From: Molossus alvarezi
Lineage: Eukaryota; Chordata; Mammalia; Chiroptera; Molossidae
Assembly: GCA_037176705.1 (NCBI GenBank)
Contig: CM073891.1
Span: forward strand, 49,292,571 to 49,356,570
Length of the DNA stretch: 64,000 bases
Direction: 5' to 3'
Shown here: piece after piece, positions 33,145 to 45,189 of the stretch
How the letters are laid out: the number at the start of each line of letters is the position of its first letter
Position numbering within the stretch: position 1 is the first letter of the stretch
Made by a program: the position numbers and the translations under genes
The notes under the pieces: model-generated
What the model saw: the letters and a program-made list of their open reading frames with translations, nothing else
Database searches by the model: none
What the model was told of the DNA's origin: nothing

Positions 33145-35184
33145 ATTCATTACTAACTAGCTTTATAGATCATAACAAAAAACATGTTAATTTGTAAGTT
33201 TGCTTTTATTTCTTAGCCACTATCTTTGCAGATTCCTAAGAACTATATGCATGTCCAATGTGGGGACTGAACGCCTTTTATCCCATGTACGCTTCTGGGT
33301 CATATTACTTTGAGGCTACACTGGTGTGACCAGCTCTGTTTGGTTAATGCCACTGGACTTCTTTGTCTTATACAGGGAACACTGACATGGTTCTAATGCA
33401 AAATTTAGATTCCAGATAAAAAGAAACTAAAAACTTCCCTATATTTTATTTGGCAATTGCTATATAGAGGGTGAATATCTATTTTATTTATCATCTTATA
33501 CATTGTTATCTTTATCCACTGTCACATGACTGTGCCTCAAAATGATAATTTTATTAAATAAGAAACAGACCTAAACATTTGTACAGCAATTTTTAAGTTT
33601 CGAGGTGAGTTAAGGGCTATATTCGTATAAGTTTTCTAAATTTGTATTAATTTAGTGAATAACTTCTTGATTTATTTTTTAAAGGAATTTTGAGTTATAA
33701 GGCACCTTTTCCTTGGGATAACAACTCACCATAAAAGGATATTCTTTAATGATTTTTCCAGAATGAAAAGATTCTCTGATATCTTAATGCTTTTTTTTTT
33801 CTTTTCTATTGTCTAAAATGTCTAGATTATCAATGCTAATTAAAAAACATGTTTCATTGTTACAAGGTAAATTATCAGGTGCCTTTTAGTAGTAAAATAA
33901 ACTTTCTTTAGTGTCATAGATTTAATTCTTTTTAAAATTGCATAATGGGAATTTTAATCTTCATATCTCAGTTAAAGTTAAATTTAAACACGTAACACTT
34001 TTAAAAGTTGGAAAGCTAAACTACCTATATTAGGAAATTTTACATTTAAATTACTTAATCTTCTTTACAAAGAACTTGCATCTCATTTCTTTAAAAAATA
34101 TTGCCTGTGAGCTAGTTATGTGAGTTAGGTATATATTTATGCTCATTGGTTTCTTGGTATAGAGTGAGATATTTGCCTGCGATAATTTTGAGCATTTAGA
34201 AAAAACATTCATAGAAGATAAATTTAAGATATAATGCCTCCATTTAGGTGGGACAGAACATGGCCAGCTTCTACATTGCAGATGAACAAAAGGATTCAGG
34301 AAATCAGAACTCTATGTAGGAAAAATAAATACAAATTTAGAAAGTAATCATCTTGGAAGGTTTTCCCAGCTTGTTAAAAAAGTAAGTCTCTCTCATTATA
34401 GGAGAGGAAAAAACGAGGAAGAAAGAATTTGCAATACATCCGGAACACTGTGGCAAAAGAAAAATAAAATTCCTGTCCCTTTGAAAAGCACTGAAATAAT
34501 TTGGGACATAATTTACTCACTAATTATAGCCCGTTAATACTATCAGAGACATACTGATTGGCAGAAGGCTCAGTTACAAGGTGTTCAATGCTATGTATTC
34601 CTGCTGAGCTAATTAATCTACTTCCAGGCATTAGCTGTAGGGTCCATTTTCAACAGAAGGATACTCCAGGCCTCTGTATCCTTTGATTCCTTGGTGCTCA
34701 AATATCTGAGTGCAAAACTGAGCACTGAGATTGCAGAGTTGGCAGCACCTGTTACATATTTCCCACATCCTTTTCCACCAAATATGCGTTTCAGAAACCA
34801 AGTGTTAGAGTGACATTTGGTAACAGACCGCCAGTGCTGTCATTTGGGCATTGAAATAACCAACTGATTTTTTTTTTTTTTTTTTTTTACTTTAATTAGC
34901 TTGCTTTTCCAACTCTAATATCAATTGAAATTTGAAATTTAAGAAAAACAATGATGACAAGCCACGTTAACATCCGTCTGTTTTTCTCTTTGGGAATTGA
35001 GCTGTTGGAAACAGTTTCATCATTATAAATGTAGCATAACTTATACTGCATAGAAAGTATGTGTGTTTCATCTAAAATAATTATGATTATTTTAGTGATG
35101 TAATATAGGAAACTTTTATGTGTTATGTAACATACTGAATGGTTTCATTTGGAAGTGTAAATTCAGTCTTTTAAAAGACAATTT
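33145..35184. other. unassigned sequence
   Basis: 2 kb without a recognised repeat or gene. A T20 run lies at about 34868-34888. It is a good candidate for single-copy sequence. Confidence 0.4.
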
Positions 35185-35185
35185 T

Positions 35186-35357
35186 GGTCCTGGTGTTGGG
35201 TTAGAGCTTCCTCCCAGGCTCTGCAGGTTCCATTTAATTCCAGGTCAGGGCACATACCTAGGTCGTGGGGATCATTGGGGAGGCAACCAATCAATCCATG
35301 TATCTCTCTCACATCGATATTTCTTTCTCTCTCAAAAATCAATAAAAAAATAATTTT
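35186..35357 (+). mobile_element. Ves SINE, diverged and shortened
   Basis: Weak head (GGTCCTGGTGTTGGGTTAGA), then TTCCAGGTCAGGGCACATAC, GGAGGCAACCAATCAATCC, CTCTCACATCGATATTTCT and the AAAATCAATAAAAAAATAA tail. Confidence 0.8.
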
Positions 35358-35454
35358 AAATACAAATTTGTTCAATATTTTTTTGTTTATTAGAAGAATG
35401 TAATATATGATTAGGTAGGACAGAGAGTGTTTTCTGAAATCTTTTTAGAATAAG

Positions 35455-35679
35455 GTATACTTCGGTTTAAATTTTAGTTCCTCCATTCAGCAGGTAAGCA
35501 AATTAATATCTTCATTTCTTTCTCTGTAAGATGGGAGTAATTCATCAAGGGTTGTTTTGAAGATTATATTAGGTTCCATTTAGTGCTTAACTAGCACATA
35601 GCAAGTACTTTTTTTTTTAAATCCTCACTGAGGATATTTTTCCATTTATCTTCAGATAGAGTGGGGGGGGAGAGAGAGA

Positions 35680-35729
<50 letters not shown>

Positions 35730-35912
35730 TCGATGTGAGAGAGACACAGACGGGTTGCTTTCCACACAACCCCTACCAGAGCCAGGGAGGAACCACAACA
35801 AAGGCACATGCCCTTGACTGGAATTGAACCCAGTACTCATTGGTCCGCAGGCCAATGCTCGAACTGATGAGTCAAACTGGCCAGGGCATAGCAAGTACTT
35901 TTAATGCAATAA
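35455..35912 (+). mobile_element. MIR SINE, split by Ves
   Basis: MIR 3' half: CTTCATTTCTTTCTCTGTAA, GATGGGAGTAATTCATCAAG, GTTGTTTTGAAGATTATATT, GCACATAGCAAGTACTT. A Ves then interrupts it. Confidence 0.7.
35613..35886 (-). mobile_element. Ves SINE (long-body type) with expanded (GA)n
   Basis: Inserted in the MIR with a perfect 16-bp TSD CATAGCAAGTACTTTT (35597-35612 and 35887-35902). The body's GA tract is expanded to about 50 bp (35670-35725). Confidence 0.95.
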
Positions 35913-36061
35913 TACCAATGTGGTGAAATTAAACATAGTTTAAGTAATGTACTCATAATTAGTTATAATTAATACAATTATATAACATAAAATAATACAC
36001 CATATTAGCTAATATTTTCATTTTGTAATGAGTGACATGTCATGATAATATTCCTTTAAAA
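35903..36061. other. unassigned AT-rich sequence
   Basis: No recognised feature. Confidence 0.5.
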
Positions 36062-36886
36062 TATGTCAATTTGGGAGATTCCAAAATGGCGGTGGAGTGA
36101 ATGGAAGCTACACAGACCATCTCCCAGGACCAAACTGGAATTACAATGAAAATAAAGACAAATTATCAGGAAAAAGCAACAGAAAAGCAGCTTGGAGGAC
36201 CATATAACCAGGAACACTGACTCAATCCTGGTAGGATTGCGGAGGCACAGAGGGGGGCTGGGAGCCCACACACGGCAGCCGCCTTAACTGTAAGCAGCAC
36301 CCTCAGGGTCACACTCCCAAGCGGCTCCACAGCACAGACCCGAAACAGATGCTAAAATAGCCACAGCCACTCACCTTGGGCTCTGGAAGAGGGACGGTGG
36401 ACTGGACTGGAACTGTGTGGGGACACTCGGGATTTGGAGGGCACTCAGAGCTTTTGCTGAGTTGTGGCCACACAGGAAAGTGGTCATCTTACTCCATCCC
36501 AGGGCTCTGGGGAGAGGTGGTGGCCCCTCCCTTGAAGATTCGACCCCACCAGTGGCCATTGGACTGCAGATTGAGGCTCATTAAAGACCAGCATCTGCCC
36601 AATGCTCTGGAAATCCCCTTGCTGAACACCTGAGGGAGTTTTTCATTTAACTAAGAGGCAAGATTCTTCAAGTTACTGCAACTAATAGCCTCCAGGCAAA
36701 AAGCTAGAGAATAACTGAACCATACCGAGGCTTGCAACTATGCCCAGGAAGGTAAGATTTGACAGTGGTGTTTAACATGGGTCCTCCTACGCACATTCAA
36801 ACGCACTAGAGAGTGCCACAAACAGCAGAACACCAATACCCACAGGGAAAATTTGGCAGGCTCCAAAGTCCACTGAGATAGCCAAA

Positions 36887-37752
36887 ATGGTGAAACAAAA
36901 AACAAAAGCCAAATGAAAAAACAGGAGACCTCTCCTGAAGATGAGATGAATGAGGTGCAGTTAAGGAAGTTAACAAAACTAGAATTCAGAGCCATGATCT
37001 TGAGGAAGCTCAACAGCATGTGTAAGGACATGAGCACCATGAGTAAAGACATAGAAATGTTGAAAATCAACCAGTTGGAAATGAAAAACCACCATGAAGA
37101 AATGAAGAATGACATATCAGAAATAAAGAACACATTGGAAGGTCTAAACAGTACAGTAGAGGAAGCTGAGGACCGGATGGATCACTGAATTAGAAGACAG
37201 GGTAGAAAAATTCAACCAATCAGAAAACCAAAAGGAAAAAACAATTAAAAAACAGGAAGACAGCTTAAGAGAACTGTGGGACAACTTGAAATGGAATAAT
37301 ATTCACATCATAGGAGTCCCTGAAGAAGAAGAAAATGAGCAAGGATTAGAGAATGTATTTTAAGAAATAGTGAAAGAAAACGTTCCTAATTTGGTGAAGA
37401 AAGAGGCATGCAAGTTCAAGAAGCACAGAGAGCCCCAAGTAAGAAAATCCCAAACAGGCCCACACCAAGACACACAGTAATCAAAATGCCAAAAACTAAA
37501 GACAAAGAGAGAATCCTAAAGGCAGCAAGAGATCAGCAACAGGTTACCTACAAAGGAAACCCCATGAGGCTCTCAGCTGATTTCACAACAGAAACACTAC
37601 AGGCCAGAAGGGAACAACACAAAGTAATCAAGGTCATGAAAAACAAGGATCTGAATCCAACACTACTCTACCCGGCAAGGCTATCATTCAAAATAGAAGG
37701 TCAAATAAAGAGCTTCCCAGACAAAAAAAAAAGGCTAAGGGAAATGTATTAG
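36887..37752 (+). pseudogene. L1 ORF1 pseudogene
   Basis: ATG at 36887 (MVKQKTKAK), then a TGA after nine codons. The coiled-coil part reads in another frame to 37188 (LRKLTKLEFRAMILRKLN). A frameshift follows, then the RRM-like text NNIHIIGVPEEEENEQ, a TAA near 37361, another shift, and the C-terminal domain in 37408-37752 (NRPTPRHTVIKM; LLYPARLSFKIEGQIKSF). ORF1p is the L1 RNA-binding chaperone; this copy cannot encode it. Confidence 0.9.
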
Positions 37753-37840
37753 CACCAAACCAGCACTGCAAAAACTGTTAAAAGGACTGCTGTAATTAGT
37801 AGAAGAAATATAAAGAAAAATATAACCACACTAAACAAAC

Positions 37841-40748
37841 ATGGCAATAAATAAGTACATATCAATAATCACCTATATGTAAATGGATTGAATGCTCCAA
37901 TAAAAAAGACACAGAGTAGCTGATTGGATAAGAAAGCATCACTCACATATATGTTGTTTACAAGAGACCCATCTCAAAACAAAAGACTCACCTACGTTGA
38001 AAGTGAAGGGATGGAAAAAAATCTTCCAAGCAAACGGAAAGGAAAAAAAAGCTGGGGTAGCAATACTCATATCTGATAAAATAGATTTCAAAATGAAGGC
38101 CATAACTAGAGACAAAAAATGCCACTACATAATAGTAAAAGGATCTATCCAACAGGAAGATATAACCTTGATAAACATATATGCAACCAATATAGGAGCA
38201 TTGAAATATACTAAAAATCTTCTGGAAGACGTCAAAAAAGAAATTGATAGCAATATAATCATAGCAGGGGACTTCAACACCCTGCTGACATCACTGGATA
38301 GATCCTCTAGACAAAAAATTAGCAAGGAAACAGTGACTCTAAATGAACCACTAGACCAAATGGATTTCATAGATATCTACAGAGAACTACACCCCAAAAC
38401 TACAGAATTCACATTTTTCTCAAGTGTACATGGGACATTCTCAAAGATAGACCACATGTTAGGGCACAAACTAAGTCTCTACAAGTTCAAGAAGATTGAA
38501 ATCATATCAAGCATCTTCTCAGATCACAATGGCATGAAACTAGAAATCAATTACAAGAAGAGCATGCAAAAACATTTGAACACATGTAGGCTAAATAGCA
38601 TGTTATTAAACAACGAATGGGTTGACGAGGACATCAAGGAAGAAATAAAAAACTTCCAAGCAAACGGAAAGGAAAAACCTGAAAACCAATAAAAATGAAC
38701 ACACAACAACACAAAATCTATGGGATGCAGCGAAAGCAGGTCTGAGAGGGAAGTTCATAGCACTACAGGCCTACCTCAAGAAACAAGAAAAATCTCTAAT
38801 AGACTATCTAACATCACAACTTAAAGAACTATAAAGCAAATGAAAAGAAAACCCCAAAGCAAGTAGAAGGATCAGAGCAGAAATAAATGACATAGAGTCC
38901 AAAAAAACAATTCAAAGGATCAATGAAACAAAGAGCTGGTTTTTCAAAAAGATAAACAAGATTGATGGACCCTGAGCTAGACTCATCAAGAAACAAAGAG
39001 AGAGAACCCAAATACACAAAATCAGAAGTGAAACAGGAGAAGTAACAACTGACACCACAGAAATACAAAAGATCATTAACAACTATTATGAACAATTATA
39101 TGGCACCAAATTTGACGATCTAAGCAAAATGGACAAGTTTCTAGAAACACACAGTCTCCCAAAACTGGACTGGGAAGAGATAGAAAACTTGAACAGACCA
39201 ATAACAACTAAGGAAATTGAGGATGTAATCAAAACTCTCCCAGCAAACAAAAGCCCAGGCCCGGATGTCTTCACGGGGGAGTTTTACCAAACATTCAAAA
39301 AAGAACTAACACCCATTCTCCTCAAACTATTTCAAAAAATTCAAAAATAAGGAAGACTTCCAAGCTCATTTTATGAGGCTAGTATAATTCTAATTCCAAA
39401 GACAGAAAAAAAAACATTACAAAGAAAGAAAACTACAGGCAAATATCTCTGATGAACATAGATGCCAAAATCCTGAACAAAATACTAGCAAATCTGATCC
39501 AGCAAAACATCAAAAAAATTATTCACCATGACCAAGTGGGATTCATCCCAGGGATGCAAGGCTGGTACAATATTCACAAATCAATAAATGTGATACACCA
39601 CATAAATAAAATGAAGAATACAAACCACATGATCATATCAATAGATGCCGAAAAAGCCTTCATCAAAATCCAGCATCCATTTCTGATAAAAACACTCAGC
39701 AAAGTGGGGATAGAGGGATCATATCTCGACATAATAAAGGCCATATATGAAAGACCTACAACCAACATCATACTCAATGGGCAAAAATTAAAAGCATTTC
39801 CCTTAAGAACAGGAACAAGGAAAGGATGCCCACTTTCTCCGCTCTTATTTAACATAGTACTGGAAATCTTAGCCACAGCAATCAGACAGGAAGAAAAAAT
39901 CAAACGTATCCAAATTGGAGAGGAGGAAGTGAAACTCTCATTATTCACAGATGACATGATACTATACATAAAAAACCCCAAAGACTCCATCAAAAATTTA
40001 CTAGACTTACTAAATAAATTTGGCAGGATACAAAATTAACATCAAGAAATCGATGGCCTTCTTATACACCAATGATGAACTCACAGAAAGAGAAACTATG
40101 AAAACAATCCCATTAACCATTGTGGCCAAAAAATGGGCAGAAAACCTGAATAGACACTTCTCCAAACAGGACATACCAATGGCTAAGAGACATATGAAGA
40201 AATGTTCAACATCACTCATCATCAGAGAGATGCAAATTAAAGCAACAATGAGGTATCACCTCACACCTGTCAGAATGGCTGCCATCAACAAATCATCAAA
40301 CAACAAGTGTTGGCAAGGGTGTGGAGAAAAGGGGATTCTAGTGCACTGCTGGTGGGAATGCAGACTGGTGCGGCCACTGTGGAAAACATTATGGTGTTAC
40401 CTCAAAAAATTAAAAATTGAACTGCCATTTGACCCAGTGATCCCACTTTTAGGAATATACCCTAAGTAGCCTGAAACACCAATCAGAAAGAATGTATGTA
40501 CCCCCATGTTTGTAGCAGCACTATTTACAATAGCTAAGATCTGGAAACAGCTCAAATGTCCATCAGTAGACGAATGGATAAAAAATCGGTGGTACTTATA
40601 CACAATGGAGTACTATGCAGCTGTAAGAAAGAAAGATCTCTTATCCTTTGAGATGACATGGAGGGACCTGGAAAGTATTATCCTAAACAAAACAAGCCAA
40701 AGAGCGAAAGACAAGTATCATATGATCTCACTTATTTGTGGAATATAA
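37841..40748 (+). pseudogene. L1 ORF2 pseudogene, internal deletion
   Basis: ATG at 37841 (MAINKYISIIT), early frameshifts, then an open endonuclease domain with QETHL (about 37960), GDFNT (about 38265) and SDHNG (about 38520). The RT region at 39129-40039 has [14 protein letters not shown] and FTDD where the FADD catalytic box is usual. Near 40130 the text jumps from PLTIVAKK to WAENLNRHF, losing much of the post-RT region. The C-terminus, with [14 protein letters not shown] and the terminal ISLICGI, follows in shifted frames. Confidence 0.9.
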
Positions 40749-41230
40749 TGAACATAACAGTCTGAGGAATGTAGTAGTCCCAGAGACGTAGAAATGGGGT
40801 ACAGACTGACAATCCCCAGAAGAGGGGGTGGTGGGGGAGAGATAAACCACAGAACTTATATGCATGTATGCATGAACAATGGACAAGGACAACAAAGCTG
40901 GGGATAGGGCAGGGAGGGAGAGGGAGGGGGTACTCAGTGGAGGATAAAGGAGAAACATCTGAAACAAAAATAAGTTAATTAATTAAATAAAAAAATGTCA
41001 ATTATAATGTATATTTTACAGTACAATGCAATATACTATTAATATACCATAGTCATATAATATAAAATCATATAAAGTGTATTTTCAATTAAAATTAGAT
41101 TATTAAATTTTATAATGTATACATGATAATTATTAGTGAAATTAAATAAATAAGGGAAGAATAAAAAATAATGTAATTTAAATTTTTGAGGTATTTGTTT
41201 TAGATCTGTGAAATATGCCATTGGTATTTT

Positions 41231-41437
41231 TTAAAGTATGTTTTTACTGATTTTTTAGAGAGACAGGAAGGGAGAGAGAGATAGAAACATCCATGTGAGA
41301 GAGATGCATCAATCAGCTGCCTCCTGTTCTCCCCCTACTGGGGATCAAGCCTGCAACCTGGGCATGTGAATCCAATCAGGACTTCTCAGCCCATGGGACT
41401 ATGTTCAATCCACTGAGCCACACTGACCAGGTCTGCT
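41231..41437 (-). mobile_element. Ves SINE (short-body type) in inverted L1
   Basis: Reverse-strand copy. The TSD ATTGGTATTTT is perfect (41220-41230 and 41438-41448). The head near 41415-41434 reads AGCCACACTGACCAGGT. Confidence 0.94.
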
Positions 41438-41777
41438 ATTGGTATTTTAATAGGGATTGTGCTAAATCTATAATTTGCTTTGGGTAGTATGGATATTTTA
41501 ATGATGTTAATTCTTCCAATTCATGAACAGGGTATGTGCTTCCACTTTTTTATATCTTCCTCTATTTCTTTATCAATGTCCTATAGTTTTCTGAGTATAG
41601 CTCTTTTACCTCCTTGGTTAAATTTATTCCTAGGTGTCTTAATTTTTTTTGTTGTTGCAATGGTAAATGGGATTTTTTTTAACTTTCTTTCTTGAGAGTT
41701 CATTATTGGTGTATAAGAATGCCATTGAATTCTGGATGTTAATTTTGTATCCTGATAGTTTGTTGATTCATTTATTA

Positions 41778-41887
41778 TTATTCTTTTTGATTTTATTTTA
41801 TTATTATTTTTTTAATTTTTAATTTTATTTTTGTTACAGATGTTTCTCCTTTTTTACCCCATTGTCACCCTCCTCCCCATCCCCTGA
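41778..41887 (-). mobile_element. 110-bp L1 3'-end stub nested in L1
   Basis: T-rich tail plus about 65 bp of L1 3' UTR (TTTTGTTACAGATGTTTCTC). The TSD ATTCATTTATTA is perfect (41766-41777 and 41888-41899). An extremely 5'-truncated retrotransposition event. Confidence 0.9.
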
Positions 41888-41899
41888 ATTCATTTATTA

Positions 41900-42203
41900 A
41901 AAGTAGTAATTCTTTGGTGGAGTCTTTAGGGTTTTCTATGTACAATATTATGTCATCTGCAAATAATGACAGTTTTATTTCCTCCTTTCCAATTTGGATA
42001 ACTTTTATTTTTTCTTCTTTTCTGATCACTGTGGCTAAGACTTCCAGTACTATTTTCAGTAAGAGTGGTAAAAGTGGACATCCCTGTGTTGTTCCTAATT
42101 TTAAGGGAAACACTTTTAATTTTTGCCCATTGAGTATGATGTTGGTTGTAGGTTTGTTATATGTGGCCTTTATTACGTCGAGGTATGATCCCTCTATATC
42201 CAC
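41900..42203 (-). pseudogene. L1 ORF2 RT-domain remnant
   Basis: Open stretch in the inverted arm with [26 protein letters not shown] and the intact catalytic box [14 protein letters not shown]. It is cut by the nested 110-bp insertion at its C-terminal side (the open frame extends to 41865). It has no endonuclease or C-terminus. Confidence 0.9.
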
Positions 42204-42286
42204 TTTGCTGAGAATTATTATCAGAAACGGGTGCTGGATTGTGCCAATGCTTTTTCTGCATCAATTGATATGATCATATGATTTTT

Positions 42287-42560
42287 TTTTCCTTTTGTTA
42301 ATCCTCACCTGAAGATATTTTCCCATTAATTTTGAAATAAAGTGGAAGAAAGGGAGGGGGTAGAGAGACAGAGAGAGAGAGAGAGAGACAGCCAGCCATT
42401 CATATGAGAGAGACACATCGACTGGTTGCTTCTTGCACAACCTCAACTGGGGCCAGAGATCGAACCTACAACCAAGATACATGCCCCTGACCGGGAATCA
42501 TACCTGTGACCCTTCGGTCTACAGGCCAGTGCTCTAACCACTTAACAAACCAGCCAGGCC
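42287..42560 (-). mobile_element. Ves SINE (long-body type) in inverted L1
   Basis: Reverse-strand copy. The TSD is TGATCATATRATTTTT (42271-42286 and 42561-42576). The head is ACAAACCAGCCAGGCC. Confidence 0.94.
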
Positions 42561-42967
42561 TGATCATATAATTTTTATCTTTCATTTTGTTTGTGTGATG
42601 TATCACATTTATTGATTTGCAAATGTTGTACCAGTCTTGCATCCCAGGGATAAATCACGATCTCACTTATATGTAGAATCTAACCAACAAAATAAACTGA
42701 TGAACAAATTAGATCTAGAGACATGCAAACATGATACAGACTGATGGATCTCAGAGAGAAGGGGAGAGGGGGGACAGGAAGAAATTAACCAAAAAATTTA
42801 TATGCAAAGATGCATAACCAGTGGACACAGACAATAGGTCTGTGAAGGCCTAGAGGGGGAGGAAGGAGCCAGGTGGAGATCAATGGGGGAAAAAACGGGG
42901 AATACATGTAATACTTTCAACAATAAAGATATATTTTAAAAACTAAATAAAAGAATAATAATGTAAT

Positions 42968-44524
42968 ATATTTGTTTTTTTTCCAATAAAGTATACATTA
43001 GAAGCTTGTTACAGATCACGTTAGTGCTGGAAGTAAAATGTAAATTTTATACTGCAAATCTCTGACTTTGGGGAACCTACAGGGGAAACAGAATATCAAA
43101 ATTATAGAGTAAGAAAATAATGCATTGTTTGAAACATCTCATTCTTTCTTAAAGTTGAAATTCTCTTAAGCCCCAAGTGAGAATCATCTTCAGTGGCCTC
43201 CACAAGCCCAGACTGAGATGGAAAATGGCAACTTGCTCTGAAGACTCTAATGATGATTGTGAATTTAGCCACTCAGGGGAATAGGTCAAGAAAACACAGG
43301 GACAGTAAAAACTAATGTTCCTCGAGGCTATTTCTGTTCTGTGACATCAGGAATTTCCCTCTTCAGTGTAACTCTCCCACTTTATAGGAACCTTTACTCT
43401 AAACTAGTTTGCAATATTTTCAATGATTTTTCTGATTTTATCCTAAACTCACAACCTAAACTTCAAATTGCTATCAGTGACTTTGATATTAAGCAGATCC
43501 GAAGTATGAAGCACTGACAACGAATACATTAAGGTTCATGCTGATCTGAGTTGGCATTGTTCTGGGTTTGTGATACTTGTTAGGCAACACCACAACAAAT
43601 CTTGGCATTTTGGCACAATCATCTGACCCATATTGGCAACACTTATATCAGACAATAAAGAGAACAGAATATTTAATTCAGGATTTCCTTTTAGTAAAAC
43701 ATGTAATTTCTTTGTAGATTTTACTATAAAAATAATTTTTTTAGAAACCCTATTTAAAATAAAATGAAACAGTCATCAAATATTTATGTGATATTCTGGC
43801 CTGTTATCTGGTTGGCAACTCTTCTACACAGCTGCTTGGTATGTAAGACAGTTTATTGTAACTGCAGCTTCTTATCCACAAGAAAATAAGTAAACATTAA
43901 AAGGCTGTTCCTAGAACACTATCACATTTGGTAGTCACAAGCACCCTCCAAATGCAGGGTCAGTCAGCACAGTGAATACCAGGTAGGTGAAGTCATGTGA
44001 CTAGCTAACTTCTTTTCATAAAGTAAGGTTTAGGAAAATAAAATTTGATTTACAAAATGGTATTAAGAAGTTACTGAAGATTAAGACTTACAGTGCTGGG
44101 AGAAATTCCACTTGATGTTTAGCTCTGACCTGGAGAGAGTTTTCAGTACTTTGGCCAGTCCACTGTATTCTACCGTCTGCCCACTGAGCTGTTTCATCCT
44201 CAGAGAAGGGGAAATTGATCACAAAGAATCAGTAAAGTAGATCAAGAACCTCATAGTCTCAACAAGATATAATGAAAGTAATACCAACCACTGCATACCC
44301 CAAGCATTGTCCTAAAGTCTATGACTGTTGTTATTTAATAGGAAAGATTATTTTCTATTTGATTTTTGTTGACATTTATAATCTCTAGATTTGTTTTATG
44401 GAAGTCTAAATCTCTTTCAGTCCTCAAACCCTTCAGAAGTGTTACTTGTAAAGAACAAAACTCTTCAAAGTAATAGCATCAGTAACATTAATATAACATA
44501 GTATGTATTACTGATGTAAGATTT
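42968..44524. other. unassigned sequence
   Basis: 1.5 kb with no recognised repeat, exon or RNA gene. Likely single-copy. Confidence 0.4.
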
Positions 44525-44528
44525 TCTA

Positions 44529-44545
44529 TCATCTATCTATCTATC

Positions 44546-44589
<44 letters not shown>

Positions 44590-44622
44590 GTCTATCTATC
44601 TATCTGTCATCTATCTATCTAA
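44529..44622 (+). repeat. (TATC)n microsatellite
   Basis: Roughly 20 TATC units with ATCATC and GTC interruptions. It lies directly next to the MITE at 44625. Confidence 0.97.
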
Positions 44623-44624
44623 TC

Positions 44625-44755
44625 TACAGGGTGAGGCAAAGTAGGGTTACAGTTGTGAGTATGCAAAACACAGTTTACCCTTGTATTATTATTTATTTAT
44701 TATTGTATTATTTTCCATACAAATAAATATAAACCTTCTTTGCCACACCCCATAT
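44625..44755. mobile_element. mariner-type palindromic MITE, copy 4
   Basis: The left arm is TACAGGGTGAGGCAAAGTAG and GGTTACAGTTGTGAG; the right arm (reversed) is GGGTGTGGCAAAGAAGGTTT. It has the same core as copies 1-3. Confidence 0.87.
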
Positions 44756-45118
44756 ATATGTTTTAAGTGTTTGTGAAGTATAAAAGGCAGAAGTTAACAT
44801 ATTTTGTCTATAAAAATAATAAATGAAATGTCAAACACAAGTACAAAGAAAGTAATAAAATATTTGAAGTTATACAGAAACAGATTCAGTGTATGTTGCA
44901 TGTGGAAAATGTCCAAATATATAGAAAAAAAACCTATCTTACTATTACAGAGAAATGCTTCAATATGAGGATAACATTTTTTTCTTTTACTACTGGGGAA
45001 TAAAGAGCTAAATAAACTAAATCCTAAAACAGAGAAAAGATGCAAGAAGCTTCATGCACAAAAAGATAGATATATTTACTGTTTTCTTTTCCAAAAAGAC
45101 CTCGACCCACATATAATT

Positions 45119-45161
<43 letters not shown>

Positions 45162-45189
45162 TTCATTTATTCGTTTATTTATTTATTTA
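45119..45189 (+). repeat. (TTTA)n tail tract
   Basis: (ATTT)n with one ATTC unit. It is the tail of the reverse-strand Ves that follows. Confidence 0.95.

Larger units (their letters stand above)
36071..40994 (+). mobile_element. L1, both ends present, internally deleted
   Basis: Starts GGGAGATTCCAAAATGGCGG (YY1-like L1 start), has a 5' UTR to about 36885, then ORF1, ORF2, 3' UTR and an A-rich tail. The TSD ATGTCAATT lies at 36064-36072 and 40995-41003 (boundaries accurate to a few bases). About 4.9 kb, shorter than a usual 6-7 kb L1, mainly because part of ORF2 is missing near 40130. Both ORFs are broken, so it is dead. Confidence 0.92.
41178..42956. mobile_element. L1 with 5' inversion (twin-primed)
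   Basis: One insertion in two arms: 41178-42657 reads as minus-strand ORF2/RT, and 42658-42956 as plus-strand L1 3' end (ATCTCACTTATATGTAGAAT to CAATAAAGATATATTTTAAA). The arms do not overlap in L1 content. The TSD AATAATGTAAT flanks the whole (41167-41177 and 42957-42967), which is the signature of twin priming. Three later insertions sit inside it (41231, 41778, 42287). Confidence 0.9.

Noticed and set aside
37841..40748. retroviral pol gene
   Set aside because: The endonuclease (GDFNT, SDH) and RT with FxDD plus A-rich tail and TSD are LINE-1 ORF2 features. There is no protease, integrase or LTR pair.
44529..44622. CRISPR-like array
   Set aside because: A simple tetranucleotide microsatellite without spacers, in a mammalian nuclear context.
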